Of a stretch of 64,000 bases of DNA, positions 16,933-24,474 are shown piece by piece. Position 1 is the stretch's first letter; each line of letters starts with the position of its first letter. The stretch is taken from assembly GCF_040930455.2 (NCBI RefSeq), contig NZ_CP170494.1; one strand, given 5' to 3'. The position numbers were made by a program, and so were the translations under genes. The stretch is from Neopusillimonas maritima. GTDB lineage: Bacteria; Pseudomonadota; Gammaproteobacteria; Burkholderiales; Burkholderiaceae_B. The notes below the pieces were generated by a model that made no database searches, was not told the origin of the DNA, and was given only the letters and a program-made list of their open reading frames with translations.

Positions 16933-18812
16933 TACCGTGCCCCCAACAAGCCATGTGGCCGCCAACGCAGAGCCATCAACAAAATCACGCCATATACAAT
17001 CATGCGCCACTCCGAGAACTCACGCAGCACTTCCGGAATAATCGTTAATACAAAACCGGCCAAGGCCGCGCCGGTTAAATTACCCAAGCCGCCCAAAACC
17101 GCCATCGTAAGCATCAGCAGCGAGGCCTGCACGTTGAAACTGTCGGGTGTAATGACATTCTGCACATAAGCGAACAACCCCCCGGCGGCACCGGCCATTG
17201 CACCTGATACGGCGAAACCCATCATCAAATAACGACGCACCGGCACACCAGCCGCATGGGCGGCCAAACGGTCTTCACGAATGCTGCGCCAGGTGCGACC
17301 CATTTCAGAGTTCAGCAAACGTTGCGCCAGGAACAGACACAGCGCCACCACCAACGCCACCAGCCAGAACTTATGGCCGATATCCGACAACCGCAAACCA
17401 CCCAGCAGTTCGAACGTGGGTGCGGGAATATTCAAAAAGCCCATGGGGCCGCGTGTAACGGGCATCCAGGTCATGAACACCAGAAAGCCAATTTGGCCGA
17501 TTGCCAATGTACCCAACGCCGCCGTGTGGCCGCTTAACTTATACAAGGGTAACGATGCCACCGCCCCCACAACAGCCCCCAACGCAATTGCCGCCGGCAG
17601 TGCCAGCTCAGTCGGCAAACCATAGGTATAGCTCATGACCGCCACTGTATAGGCCCCCACCCCGTAAAACGCGGCATGACCGATGGCCAGAATACCCAAG
17701 GAGCCTGAAACCAGGGTGACACTGCCGGCCAGCAAGGCAAATACCATGGCATACACGACTGCCTGCAGAATATAGCTGCTGCTAACAACAAAAGGCAGTA
17801 ACGCCAGCACGGCACCGACAACCAGGAACCCCCAGGGTGGTAAATCGAACACCCGATGGGCACTACGTTGACTGGACGCCGACGCCAGCAAGCTGGTACT
17901 GGGCATCGCACCCGACGCCCCCCCGGCACCGCCCAGGGCATCAAGGCGGCGATCGCCCAACATGCCTTGCGGACGAAAAAGCAGAAACACCAACAACAGC
18001 GAAAATGCGGCGAGGTCGCGGAAACCCTCACCCAAATAGGCGCTGGAAAGTGTTTCCACTACGCCTAATGTGAGTCCGCCCAATACCGCACCGGGAATGC
18101 TGGTTAGCCCGCCCAGCAGGGCGGCGGCAAAACCTTTCAAGCCAAAGGGCAGGCCCATGGCCGGGAACACGCTTTTGAAATACAACGCCACCAGAATACC
18201 GCTAAGCGCGCCCAGTGCACCGGCCAGCCCGAAAGCCAACTGGCGCACGTTACTGGTTCGTACACCTAATTGCGCGGCCGCATCACGGTCTTGCGCCGTG
18301 GCGCGCAGCGTGCGCCCCATCCAGGATGCCTTTAAAAACCAGGTCAGCGCAGCCGCCGCCAGCAGGCCGAATACAAAAATCAAGATATCGGTCGTGGTGA
18401 TGTAAGCACGCCCGAAGTAAAACGTATATTCAGGAAAAGGAACGGGAAACGACTGCCCTTCCGGCGACCAGATAATTTCCGCCAGTTGGTCGATCACAAT
18501 GCTGATGGCCAGCGTTGACAACACCGGCGCAATAAACGGCCCATTGGCCAACGGTCGCAAGGCTAACCGTTCCAGCAACACCCCCAGCCCCGACACCAGA
18601 AGCACCGACACCACGGCCGCAACGGGCAATGGCCAGCCCAGCCAGACGACCCCGGTAAAAGCAAAAAACGCGCCCAGCATGAACAGCGCGCCCTGGGCGA
18701 AGTTAATTAAATTCGATACGCCGAACACCAGGCTGAAACCCAGGGCAATAAGCGCATAAACCTGGCCGATTGCCAGGCCGTTCAGTATCTGACTAAAAAA
18801 TAATTCGATCAT
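16932..18812 (-). CDS. Fused LivH-LivM ABC transporter permease
   Basis: A 626-aa protein. Residues 1-290 are a complete LivH-type permease (NGLAIGQVYALIALGFSLVFGV at the start, GLTLGVVETLSSAYLG near the end). A low-complexity Gly/Ala/Ser linker of about 35 residues follows. Residues 325-626 are a LivM-type permease (YAMVFALLAGSVTLVSGSLG...GHAAFYGVGAY). The two permeases are normally separate genes, as in the 58071-59946 cluster here. The fusion would enforce 1:1 stoichiometry. Each half has 8-10 hydrophobic segments. It lies downstream of its binding protein, across a strong hairpin. Confidence 0.9.
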   Translation of the reverse strand: MIELFFSQILNGLAIGQVYALIALGFSLVFGVSNLINFAQGALFMLGAFFAFTGVVWLGWPLPVAAVVSVLLVSGLGVLLERLALRPLANGPFIAPVLSTLAISIVIDQLAEIIWSPEGQSFPVPFPEYTFYFGRAYITTTDILIFVFGLLAAAALTWFLKASWMGRTLRATAQDRDAAAQLGVRTSNVRQLAFGLAGALGALSGILVALYFKSVFPAMGLPFGLKGFAAALLGGLTSIPGAVLGGLTLGVVETLSSAYLGEGFRDLAAFSLLLVFLLFRPQGMLGDRRLDALGGAGGASGAMPSTSLLASASSQRSAHRVFDLPPWGFLVVGAVLALLPFVVSSSYILQAVVYAMVFALLAGSVTLVSGSLGILAIGHAAFYGVGAYTVAVMSYTYGLPTELALPAAIALGAVVGAVASLPLYKLSGHTAALGTLAIGQIGFLVFMTWMPVTRGPMGFLNIPAPTFELLGGLRLSDIGHKFWLVALVVALCLFLAQRLLNSEMGRTWRSIREDRLAAHAAGVPVRRYLMMGFAVSGAMAGAAGGLFAYVQNVITPDSFNVQASLLMLTMAVLGGLGNLTGAALAGFVLTIIPEVLREFSEWRMIVYGVILLMALRWRPHGLLGAR

Positions 18813-18828
18813 GGAATATGAGATGACA

Positions 18829-18858
18829 AAAGCAGGCCCCTACCCAGGGGCCTGCTTT
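18829..18858 (-). terminator. Strong hairpin between binding protein and permease genes
   Basis: AAAGCAGGCCCCT (18829-18841) and AGGGGCCTGCTTT (18846-18858) form a 13-bp perfect stem with a 4-nt loop. On the minus strand it is followed by TTTTG. Lying inside the operon after the binding-protein gene, it probably causes partial termination or protects the upstream mRNA, giving more binding protein than permease. Confidence 0.65.
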
Positions 18859-18878
18859 CATACACGGTGCCCGGTTAA

Positions 18879-20000
18879 TCAGAATAAAACGAACTTGCCG
18901 TCCTGAATCTGAATGAAAATGGGATCTTTCTTAACGTTGCCGAACTCATCATACTTGGTCACGCCGGTAACGCCTTCATATGCCGGGCCGTTTTCCAGTT
19001 CGTCGCGTACGTTTTCACCCGTCAGTTCCTTGCCGGATTTAATCACACGGCGTACCGCCTCCAGGCCCACACCGATGGCGTCATACGCCAGCGCGGCGAA
19101 CTGATCGGGGTTACGGCCGTATTTGGCTTTATAAGCCTCCACAAATTCTTTCTGGTCCGGATCGCCGGCAAAAAAGATCGTGTGCAAAACCGTACCTTCA
19201 GCCGCTTCACCCGCCAGCTCAATAAACTTGGGCGAAGTTAAAGGAATGCCGCCGCCGACCGGGATATCGATACCCGCCTGACGCAACTGCTGAATGAAGA
19301 TAGAGGCTTCCTGATACGGCAAGGCCAGAAACACGCCTTCCGGATTCAACGCCTTCACTTTACTGATAAACGGACGAAAGTCACGCGAGCCCGGTTGCAC
19401 GGCTTCCAGCAACAACACCTCGCCACCCGCATCTTCAATGGCTTTGGCAGTGGCTTTGCCGGTAAACACACCCCAATCGTCTTGCGAATAAGGAATCACC
19501 ACCTTGTTCGCACCGAGCTTCTCCTGAATGGTGTCGGCGTTATACAAAGCCAGGACGTCGTCGGTATTGTTCTGACGGAACTGGTACGGACTTTGTTTGC
19601 TGAAGTCGGGATGTGAAGAGGTGGGGCTGATTTGCGGAATTTTCGCTTCAGTGAAAATAGGCGCAGCAGCCAGAGAAGACGTGGTCGACCACGAACCGAT
19701 TGCCAGCACAACATTCGGCTCATTCACAATTTTGCGCGCCACGGTGGCCGCTTCCTGCGGGGAGTTACGGTCATCTTCGACAATCAGGTTCACCGGATGG
19801 CCTTCAATGCCGCCCTGCGCTTTCACCTGATCAAGATACAGCTCAATGGCGTTTTTGAAACTCGCGCCATACTCAGCAAAAGGACCTGAAAGGTGGGAAA
19901 AGAAGCCTACGTTAATGGGTTCCGGATCGGCCGCACGGGCGGTGCCTGTGAGCAAGGCCGGAATCAGCGCTGCCAGCGCCAGAGATCGGGTGAAACGCAT
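18879..20000 (-). CDS. ABC transporter periplasmic substrate-binding protein (Liv/type-1 fold)
   Basis: A 373-aa protein with a signal peptide of about 23 residues (MRFTRSLALAALIPALLTGTARA). The mature protein starts ADPEPINVGFFSHLSGPFAEYG, typical of the Leu/Ile/Val-binding superfamily, which also binds amides, urea and aromatic acids. It is first in the minus-strand operon feeding the fused LivHM, LivG and LivF, and beyond them the flavoprotein, Fe-S and HyuAB enzymes. A terminator at 20090-20121 separates it from the formaldehyde genes, so it has its own promoter between 20001 and 20090. The ligand is unknown. Confidence 0.9.
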   Translation of the reverse strand: MRFTRSLALAALIPALLTGTARAADPEPINVGFFSHLSGPFAEYGASFKNAIELYLDQVKAQGGIEGHPVNLIVEDDRNSPQEAATVARKIVNEPNVVLAIGSWSTTSSLAAAPIFTEAKIPQISPTSSHPDFSKQSPYQFRQNNTDDVLALYNADTIQEKLGANKVVIPYSQDDWGVFTGKATAKAIEDAGGEVLLLEAVQPGSRDFRPFISKVKALNPEGVFLALPYQEASIFIQQLRQAGIDIPVGGGIPLTSPKFIELAGEAAEGTVLHTIFFAGDPDQKEFVEAYKAKYGRNPDQFAALAYDAIGVGLEAVRRVIKSGKELTGENVRDELENGPAYEGVTGVTKYDEFGNVKKDPIFIQIQDGKFVLF

Positions 20001-20089
20001 AATGAAGCCCTCAGTTAATTAATCTGATATACATCATAACGCCAATAAACCATTTCCTTTAATACATAAGGTTATAAGCAAATATAACC

Positions 20090-20121
20090 AAAAAGGGTCG
20101 TGACACATCACGACCCTTTTT
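20090..20121 (-). terminator. Rho-independent terminator of the adhC-fghA unit
   Basis: AAAAAGGGTCGTGA (20090-20103) and TCACGACCCTTTTT (20108-20121) form a 14-bp stem with loop CACA. Both strands carry T runs, so it could act bidirectionally. On the minus strand it follows fghA. Confidence 0.82.
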
Positions 20122-20182
20122 ATTTTCGCAGCATCGCGGCATATTCACCACGACGAACGCAACACGCAGTTTTTCAAAAAAC

Positions 20183-21031
20183 TCAAAGTCGCTCGGCATG
20201 GAACGCCATGTGATCTTCCATAAAAGTGGAAATGAAATAATAGCCATGGTCGTAACCCTCGTGGCGGCGCAGGGTAAGCGGCTGACCCGCTTTTTCACAC
20301 GCAGCCTCGAAGGCTTCCGGGTACAACTGTTCCGCCAGGAAATTATCGGCCAGCCCCTGGTCGACCAAAATCCCTTTGGGAAAAGGATTGGACGATTTTT
20401 CCATGAGCAAAGAAGCATCGTACTGCGCCCAGGCCGATTGATCGTCACCCAGATAACCGCCGAAAGCTTTGTGCCCCCAAGGGCATTTCGTGGGCGACGC
20501 AATGGGCGCAAACGCCGATACCGACTTGAACTTCGGGTGATACCGCTGCGCCAATACCAATGCCCCGTGGCCGCCCATGGAATGACCGAAAATACCAGCG
20601 CGATCGGCATCTCCGGGCAACTGAGTGGTGGCAATACTGAACAACTCATCGACCACATAGCTTTCCATGCGGTAATGCTTGCTCCAGGGTTCCTGGGTGG
20701 CGTTCAGGTAGAAGCCGGCCCCCGTGCCGAAATCCCAACCATCGTCTTCGCCGGCCACGCCGGCACCACGCGGGCTGGTATCGCAGGCCACCAGCATTAT
20801 TCCGTGCTGAGCAGCCAGGCGCTGCGCACCACCTTTAATCATGAAGGTCTCTTCAGTGCAGGTCAGGCCGGCCAAATAAAACAACACCGGCACCTTGCCC
20901 GATTCGGCCTGCGGCGGAATGTAAACCGAGAAGCGCATCGGCAAGCCAATGGCACTGGACTCATGCTTATAAAACCGCTGCACGCCGCCGAAGCAGCGAT
21001 GCTCGCTGACCTTTTCAAGTTCAACAGACAT
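20183..21031 (-). CDS. fghA: S-formylglutathione hydrolase
   Basis: A 282-aa esterase-D family alpha/beta hydrolase, the usual family length. Visible are the oxyanion region LAGLTCTEETFMIKGGAQR, the nucleophile elbow FGHSMGGHGALVL, an acid region DQGLADNFL, and the catalytic-His segment HEGYDHGYYFISTF. It hydrolyses S-formylglutathione to formate and glutathione, the second step of glutathione-dependent formaldehyde detoxification. It lies 59 nt downstream of the dehydrogenase gene on the same strand and is probably co-transcribed. Confidence 0.95.
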   Translation of the reverse strand: MSVELEKVSEHRCFGGVQRFYKHESSAIGLPMRFSVYIPPQAESGKVPVLFYLAGLTCTEETFMIKGGAQRLAAQHGIMLVACDTSPRGAGVAGEDDGWDFGTGAGFYLNATQEPWSKHYRMESYVVDELFSIATTQLPGDADRAGIFGHSMGGHGALVLAQRYHPKFKSVSAFAPIASPTKCPWGHKAFGGYLGDDQSAWAQYDASLLMEKSSNPFPKGILVDQGLADNFLAEQLYPEAFEAACEKAGQPLTLRRHEGYDHGYYFISTFMEDHMAFHAERL

Positions 21032-21090
21032 TCTTTACCTTTTTTTGCTTGCCGGGCCCGCAGGCCCGGCGTGAACAATCAACCTCGTCC

Positions 21091-22197
21091 TTAGTACACA
21101 ACCACCGAACGAATCGATTCGCCTTTTTTCATCAGGTCGAAGCCGTCGTTGATCTGGTCGAGACTCAGTTTATGGGTGATGAGGTCGTCGATGTTGATCT
21201 TGCCGTCCATATACCAGTCGACAATTTTCGGCACGTCGGTACGGCCGCGTGCGCCACCGAACGCCGAACCTTTCCATTCACGGCCGGTGACCAGTTGGAA
21301 CGGACGGGTGGAAATTTCGGCACCGGCTTCGGCCACACCAATAATGATCGACTGACCCCAACCGCGATGGCAGCATTCCAACGCCTGGCGCATCACTTTG
21401 GTGTTACCGATACATTCAAAGGAATAATCGGCGCCGCCGTCGGTCAGTTGAATAAGATGATCGACCACATTCTCGACGTCGTTCGGGTTCACGAAGTGAG
21501 TCATGCCGAACTGGCGTGCCATTTCTTCACGGGCCGGGTTGATGTCGACACCGATGATTTTGTCGGCACCCACCATTTTGGCGCCCTGAATCACGTTCAG
21601 GCCGATACCGCCCAAACCGAACACCACCACATTGGCGCCCGCTTCCACTTTGGCCGTAAACAGTACGGCACCCACACCGGTGGTCACGCCGCAACCGATG
21701 TAGCAAACCTTGTCGAAAGGCGCGTCATCGCGGATTTTCGCCAGCGCAATTTCAGGCGCAACAATATGATTGGCGAATGTCGATGTACCCATGTAGTGAT
21801 GAATAGGCTTGCCGTCGATGCTGAAACGCGAGGTGCCGTCGGGCATCAGGCCCTTGCCCTGCGTGGCGCGAATCGCGGTACATAAATTGGTTTTGCGCGA
21901 CAGGCACGATTTGCACTGACGGCACTCAGGTGTGTACAAGGGCACCACGTGGTCGCCTTTTTTCAGCGATTTAACGCCCGGGCCCACATCCACGACCACA
22001 CCGGCACCTTCATGGCCCAGAATTGAAGGGAAGATGCCTTCAGGGTCGGCGCCCGACAACGTGTAATAGTCGGTATGGCAAATACCGGTTGCCTTGATTT
22101 CAACCAGTACTTCACCCTCTTTGGGGCCGTCCAGGTCAACCGTTTCAATTGTTAACGGCTCGCCGGCTTTCCAGGCCACGGCTGCTCTTGTTTTCAT
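21091..22197 (-). CDS. adhC: S-(hydroxymethyl)glutathione dehydrogenase / class III alcohol dehydrogenase
   Basis: A 368-aa zinc-dependent alcohol dehydrogenase. It shows catalytic Zn ligands in ATGICHTDYYTLSGADPEG and GHEGAGVV, structural Zn cysteines in CRQCKSCLSRKTNLC, and the NAD site GLGGIGLNVIQGA. It oxidises the spontaneous formaldehyde-glutathione adduct to S-formylglutathione. The ATG with AGGAGTGAGC just upstream fits the family N-terminus (MKTRAAVAW); an extended reading 105 nt upstream does not. A FrmR/RcnR-type G-tract operator lies upstream. It is also called frmA or flhA. Confidence 0.95.
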   Translation of the reverse strand: MKTRAAVAWKAGEPLTIETVDLDGPKEGEVLVEIKATGICHTDYYTLSGADPEGIFPSILGHEGAGVVVDVGPGVKSLKKGDHVVPLYTPECRQCKSCLSRKTNLCTAIRATQGKGLMPDGTSRFSIDGKPIHHYMGTSTFANHIVAPEIALAKIRDDAPFDKVCYIGCGVTTGVGAVLFTAKVEAGANVVVFGLGGIGLNVIQGAKMVGADKIIGVDINPAREEMARQFGMTHFVNPNDVENVVDHLIQLTDGGADYSFECIGNTKVMRQALECCHRGWGQSIIIGVAEAGAEISTRPFQLVTGREWKGSAFGGARGRTDVPKIVDWYMDGKINIDDLITHKLSLDQINDGFDLMKKGESIRSVVVY

Positions 22198-22254
22198 GCT
22201 CACTCCTAATAATAAAAACGAATAATTGGTTTTTAGAGCCTCAATAATAACAAC

Positions 22255-22302
22255 GTGGCACACAAACCCGTAAGCGAAAAACGCCTTGGGGTTTGCTGCC
22301 AC
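22255..22302 (-). other. Leader hairpin upstream of adhC
   Basis: GTGGCA (22255-22260) with AAACCC (22264-22269) pairs with GGGTTT (22289-22294) and TGCCAC (22297-22302). This two-step stem would lie in the adhC 5' leader. No T run follows, so it is not a terminator. Its role is unknown. Confidence 0.35.
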
Positions 22303-22316
22303 GCTTGCAAAAGGTC

Positions 22317-22347
22317 ATGATACACAAAGTAGGGGGGTACCCTACAA
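22317..22347 (-). promoter_or_regulatory. Candidate adhC promoter with FrmR/RcnR/CsoR-type operator
   Basis: The core GTA-GGGGGG-TAC (22329-22340), extended by CCTAC to 22345, has the G-tract flanked by A/T inverted repeats typical of CsoR/RcnR/FrmR operators. On the minus strand TTGTAG (22342-22347) and TATCAT (22317-22322) form a -35/-10 pair with a 19-nt spacer that contains the operator. FrmR represses formaldehyde genes until formaldehyde modifies it. No frmR-like gene lies in the window, so control in trans is inferred. Confidence 0.6.
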
Positions 22348-22351
22348 GGGG

Positions 22352-23512
22352 TTACTCAACCAGCGAGATTTCCCCGTCCTGAATCCGAACCAGGAATGTG
22401 TTGGGATAGCTTTGGCCGCTTTCGCGCCCTTCCGGACCCGACTTGCGAAACGCTATCGGCCCGTTCAAGCCCGTTAACTCAACTTCCCAAAGCGCGTCGC
22501 GAATTTTGTCCGAATCGACCTCGCCCGCTTTTTCAATGGCAGCCGCAACCGTACGTACTGCGTCAAAGCCACGGAAACTTTCTGTCAAACCGGCTTTCTC
22601 CAGACCGCGCTTGTTCCACTCCTCAACGAAAAACTTCGCTTTTTCCGGATCGGCCGACGCTTCGGGGAACCACGGCGCAAACATCACATTGTGCATAGTG
22701 CCTTCGGCTGCACCGCCAGCGTGCGCAATGAGCTGATCCGGGCTTTGCGAACCGCCCAAGGTGATGATGTTCTCTTTCTTCAGGCCCAAGCCTTCAGCCT
22801 GCTTAAGCACCAGAGTCAGTTGCTCCACCGCCGTCACAATAAACAGGGAATCGGCGTCGGAACCGCGAATCTCGGACAGCTGCGACGACATATCCTGGGC
22901 GTTGTGGTCCATGGTCAGCACCTTGCCAACCTCCAGGCCCTTCTCTTTCAAAATGCGCTTGACAGAATCAGCCGATCCCAGGCCCCAGTCGTTATTAACC
23001 ACCAGGATGTCAGCCTTCTTTATCCCCAACGGTTCAATATGTCGCGAAAAGCTGGTGGCCTCCATATCATTGGTGGGACTGATACGAAATACATAGGGGT
23101 TGCCAGACGTTGTGATTTTATCGGCACCGGCCGTTTCCACCACCATCGGGATCTTGTACTCCATGAGCTTGGGCAAGGTCGCCAGCGTGAAAGTCGACCC
23201 CCACGACCCGATCATCACGGGCACCTTGTCACGCACAATCAATTTCTCGGCCGCGTTGGCCGATTCCGTTGGATTACTCTTGTTGTCGGCAACGACCAGC
23301 TCCAGCTTCTTATCCAGCACGCCGCCATTATTGTTAATGTAGTCAACCGCAATCTGCGCACCATTAAGTACGAAATTGCCGGATGCCGCCACAGAACCGG
23401 TCAGCGGTTGAATAATGCCAATTTTGATTGTCTCTTGCGCATACGCAAAAGACGCCACACCCAGGCCTAAACAGCTAGCCAAAAGCGTATTCCGAATGAA
23501 CTTCTTATACAT
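22352..23512 (-). CDS. ABC transporter substrate-binding protein (Liv/type-1 fold), without its own permease genes
   Basis: A 386-aa protein with a 25-residue signal peptide ending ASFAYA, then QETIKIGIIQPLTGSVAASG. It is clearly paralogous to the binding protein at 52637-53794: both have LIVRDKVP, PKLMEY(K/R)IPM, NPYVFRISPT, VVNNDWGLG and a C-terminal ESGQS. It follows the Rieske ferredoxin gene by 139 nt on the same strand, so it is probably the last gene of the dioxygenase operon. No permease or ATPase gene accompanies it. A shared Liv-type transporter elsewhere, or a sensory role, is inferred. Confidence 0.88.
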   Translation of the reverse strand: MYKKFIRNTLLASCLGLGVASFAYAQETIKIGIIQPLTGSVAASGNFVLNGAQIAVDYINNNGGVLDKKLELVVADNKSNPTESANAAEKLIVRDKVPVMIGSWGSTFTLATLPKLMEYKIPMVVETAGADKITTSGNPYVFRISPTNDMEATSFSRHIEPLGIKKADILVVNNDWGLGSADSVKRILKEKGLEVGKVLTMDHNAQDMSSQLSEIRGSDADSLFIVTAVEQLTLVLKQAEGLGLKKENIITLGGSQSPDQLIAHAGGAAEGTMHNVMFAPWFPEASADPEKAKFFVEEWNKRGLEKAGLTESFRGFDAVRTVAAAIEKAGEVDSDKIRDALWEVELTGLNGPIAFRKSGPEGRESGQSYPNTFLVRIQDGEISLVE

Positions 23513-23590
23513 CTATTTCTCCTGTCTGAGCGGCGCAGGGCGCGGCATAAGCCGGCCCGGTTCCGCGTTATAAGCCCTAATACTTAAGAT

Positions 23591-23654
23591 GCTGCTGTCA
23601 TTCCTACACACTGTTGCTACTTACACTGTTGCTACACACACACTGCTGCTGTCA
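23591..23654. repeat. Short direct-repeat patch in the intergenic region
   Basis: GCTGCTGTCA occurs at 23591-23600 and 23645-23654. Between them ACACTGTTGCTAC occurs twice (23608-23620, 23623-23635). The patch lies between the ferredoxin stop and the binding-protein start, and the last copy overlaps the ferredoxin stop codon. It looks like replication-slippage sequence. No function is evident. Confidence 0.6.
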
Positions 23655-23984
23655 CACTTTCACATACACATCACTGCCAACAACCTTCACCGGATACACC
23701 TGAATCGGCTCGGATGCCGGTCTGCACATTGCCTGACCCGTTCGAATATCGAAACGCGCCTGGTGCAATGGACATTCAATTTCGCACCCTTCCAGATAAC
23801 CTTCGGCAAGGTGCGCAAACTCATGACTGCAAATACCGTGAGTTGCGAAGAACGACCCATCTACCCTGTAAAGGGCAACCGCCGTTTCACCAACCTGAAC
23901 ACCAAGGGCCTCCTCATCTTCCAGGTCGCCGGTCTGCGCCACGCATACCCACTCGGACTCCAGCTTCTCGATATCGGTACTCAT
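23652..23984 (-). CDS. Rieske-type [2Fe-2S] ferredoxin of an aromatic oxygenase
   Basis: A 110-aa ferredoxin with Rieske ligands CSHEFAHL...CPLHQARF (C-x-H and C-x2-H), the length of ring-hydroxylating dioxygenase ferredoxins. It shuttles electrons from a reductase to the oxygenase alpha subunit encoded two genes upstream. ATG is preceded by AAGGAG. The gap to the beta-subunit gene is 8 nt. No reductase gene follows, so the reductase must come from elsewhere, possibly the one at 54216-55442. Confidence 0.92.
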   Translation of the reverse strand: MSTDIEKLESEWVCVAQTGDLEDEEALGVQVGETAVALYRVDGSFFATHGICSHEFAHLAEGYLEGCEIECPLHQARFDIRTGQAMCRPASEPIQVYPVKVVGSDVYVKV

Positions 23985-23992
23985 ACAACTCC

Positions 23993-24472
23993 TTACAAGG
24001 GATAAACAATGGAATTGGGTACGAGGTCGCCGTCGAAGACACAGACGCGTTCTTTGATCTTGAGCGCCTGGCCGTCTCCCTGCCTGACCAGTACATCCAG
24101 ATAGCGCCCCGTGTTGAACACTTCGGAAAACGTATCGTCACGCGACCTCACCACCAGATAGTTGGCTTCGGCATGAATCGTGTTGTCTTGAACACGATGA
24201 ATACGGGGCGGGCTGACAATATGCCGCTGGTAATAGGGCACATGCATAATGGTGTCGTTCATGCCATGCACACGATCTTTCAACATCGCCTGGCCCTCAA
24301 GCTGAAGCGTCGACATTGGTTTCTTTGCGTCAAAGTTTTCGCGCGAGACAATGCGATACAGGCAATCATCCGTAAAGAAGTCACGCCACTTTTCGAACTT
24401 GGTGTTGTCAACACAAAAGACATAGTCGCTATATAAATTCTGTACTTCCAGTTGCAGCTTTACGTCATCCAT
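23993..24472 (-). CDS. Aromatic ring-hydroxylating dioxygenase beta (small) subunit
   Basis: A 159-aa NTF2-fold small subunit with N-terminal LEVQNLYSDYVFCVDNTKFEKW, FFTDDCLYRIVSRENF, and a C-terminal KIKERVCVFDGDLVPNSIVYPL. The family resemblance is to salicylate or anthranilate hydroxylase small subunits. ATG lies 2 nt after the alpha-subunit stop. It is structural in the oxygenase complex. Confidence 0.9.
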   Translation of the reverse strand: MDDVKLQLEVQNLYSDYVFCVDNTKFEKWRDFFTDDCLYRIVSRENFDAKKPMSTLQLEGQAMLKDRVHGMNDTIMHVPYYQRHIVSPPRIHRVQDNTIHAEANYLVVRSRDDTFSEVFNTGRYLDVLVRQGDGQALKIKERVCVFDGDLVPNSIVYPL

Positions 24473-24474
24473 CC

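Noticed and set aside
21049..21885. 278-codon plus-strand frame opposite adhC
   Set aside because: Shadow of the alcohol dehydrogenase coding sequence; no recognisable domain.
22691..23470. 259-codon plus-strand frame opposite the binding protein at 22352-23512
   Set aside because: Shadow frame, basic and His/Arg-rich; the minus-strand gene has a clear signal peptide and family motifs.
23591..23654. CRISPR-like repeats
   Set aside because: Units are too short and irregular, with no constant-length spacers and no cas genes nearby.
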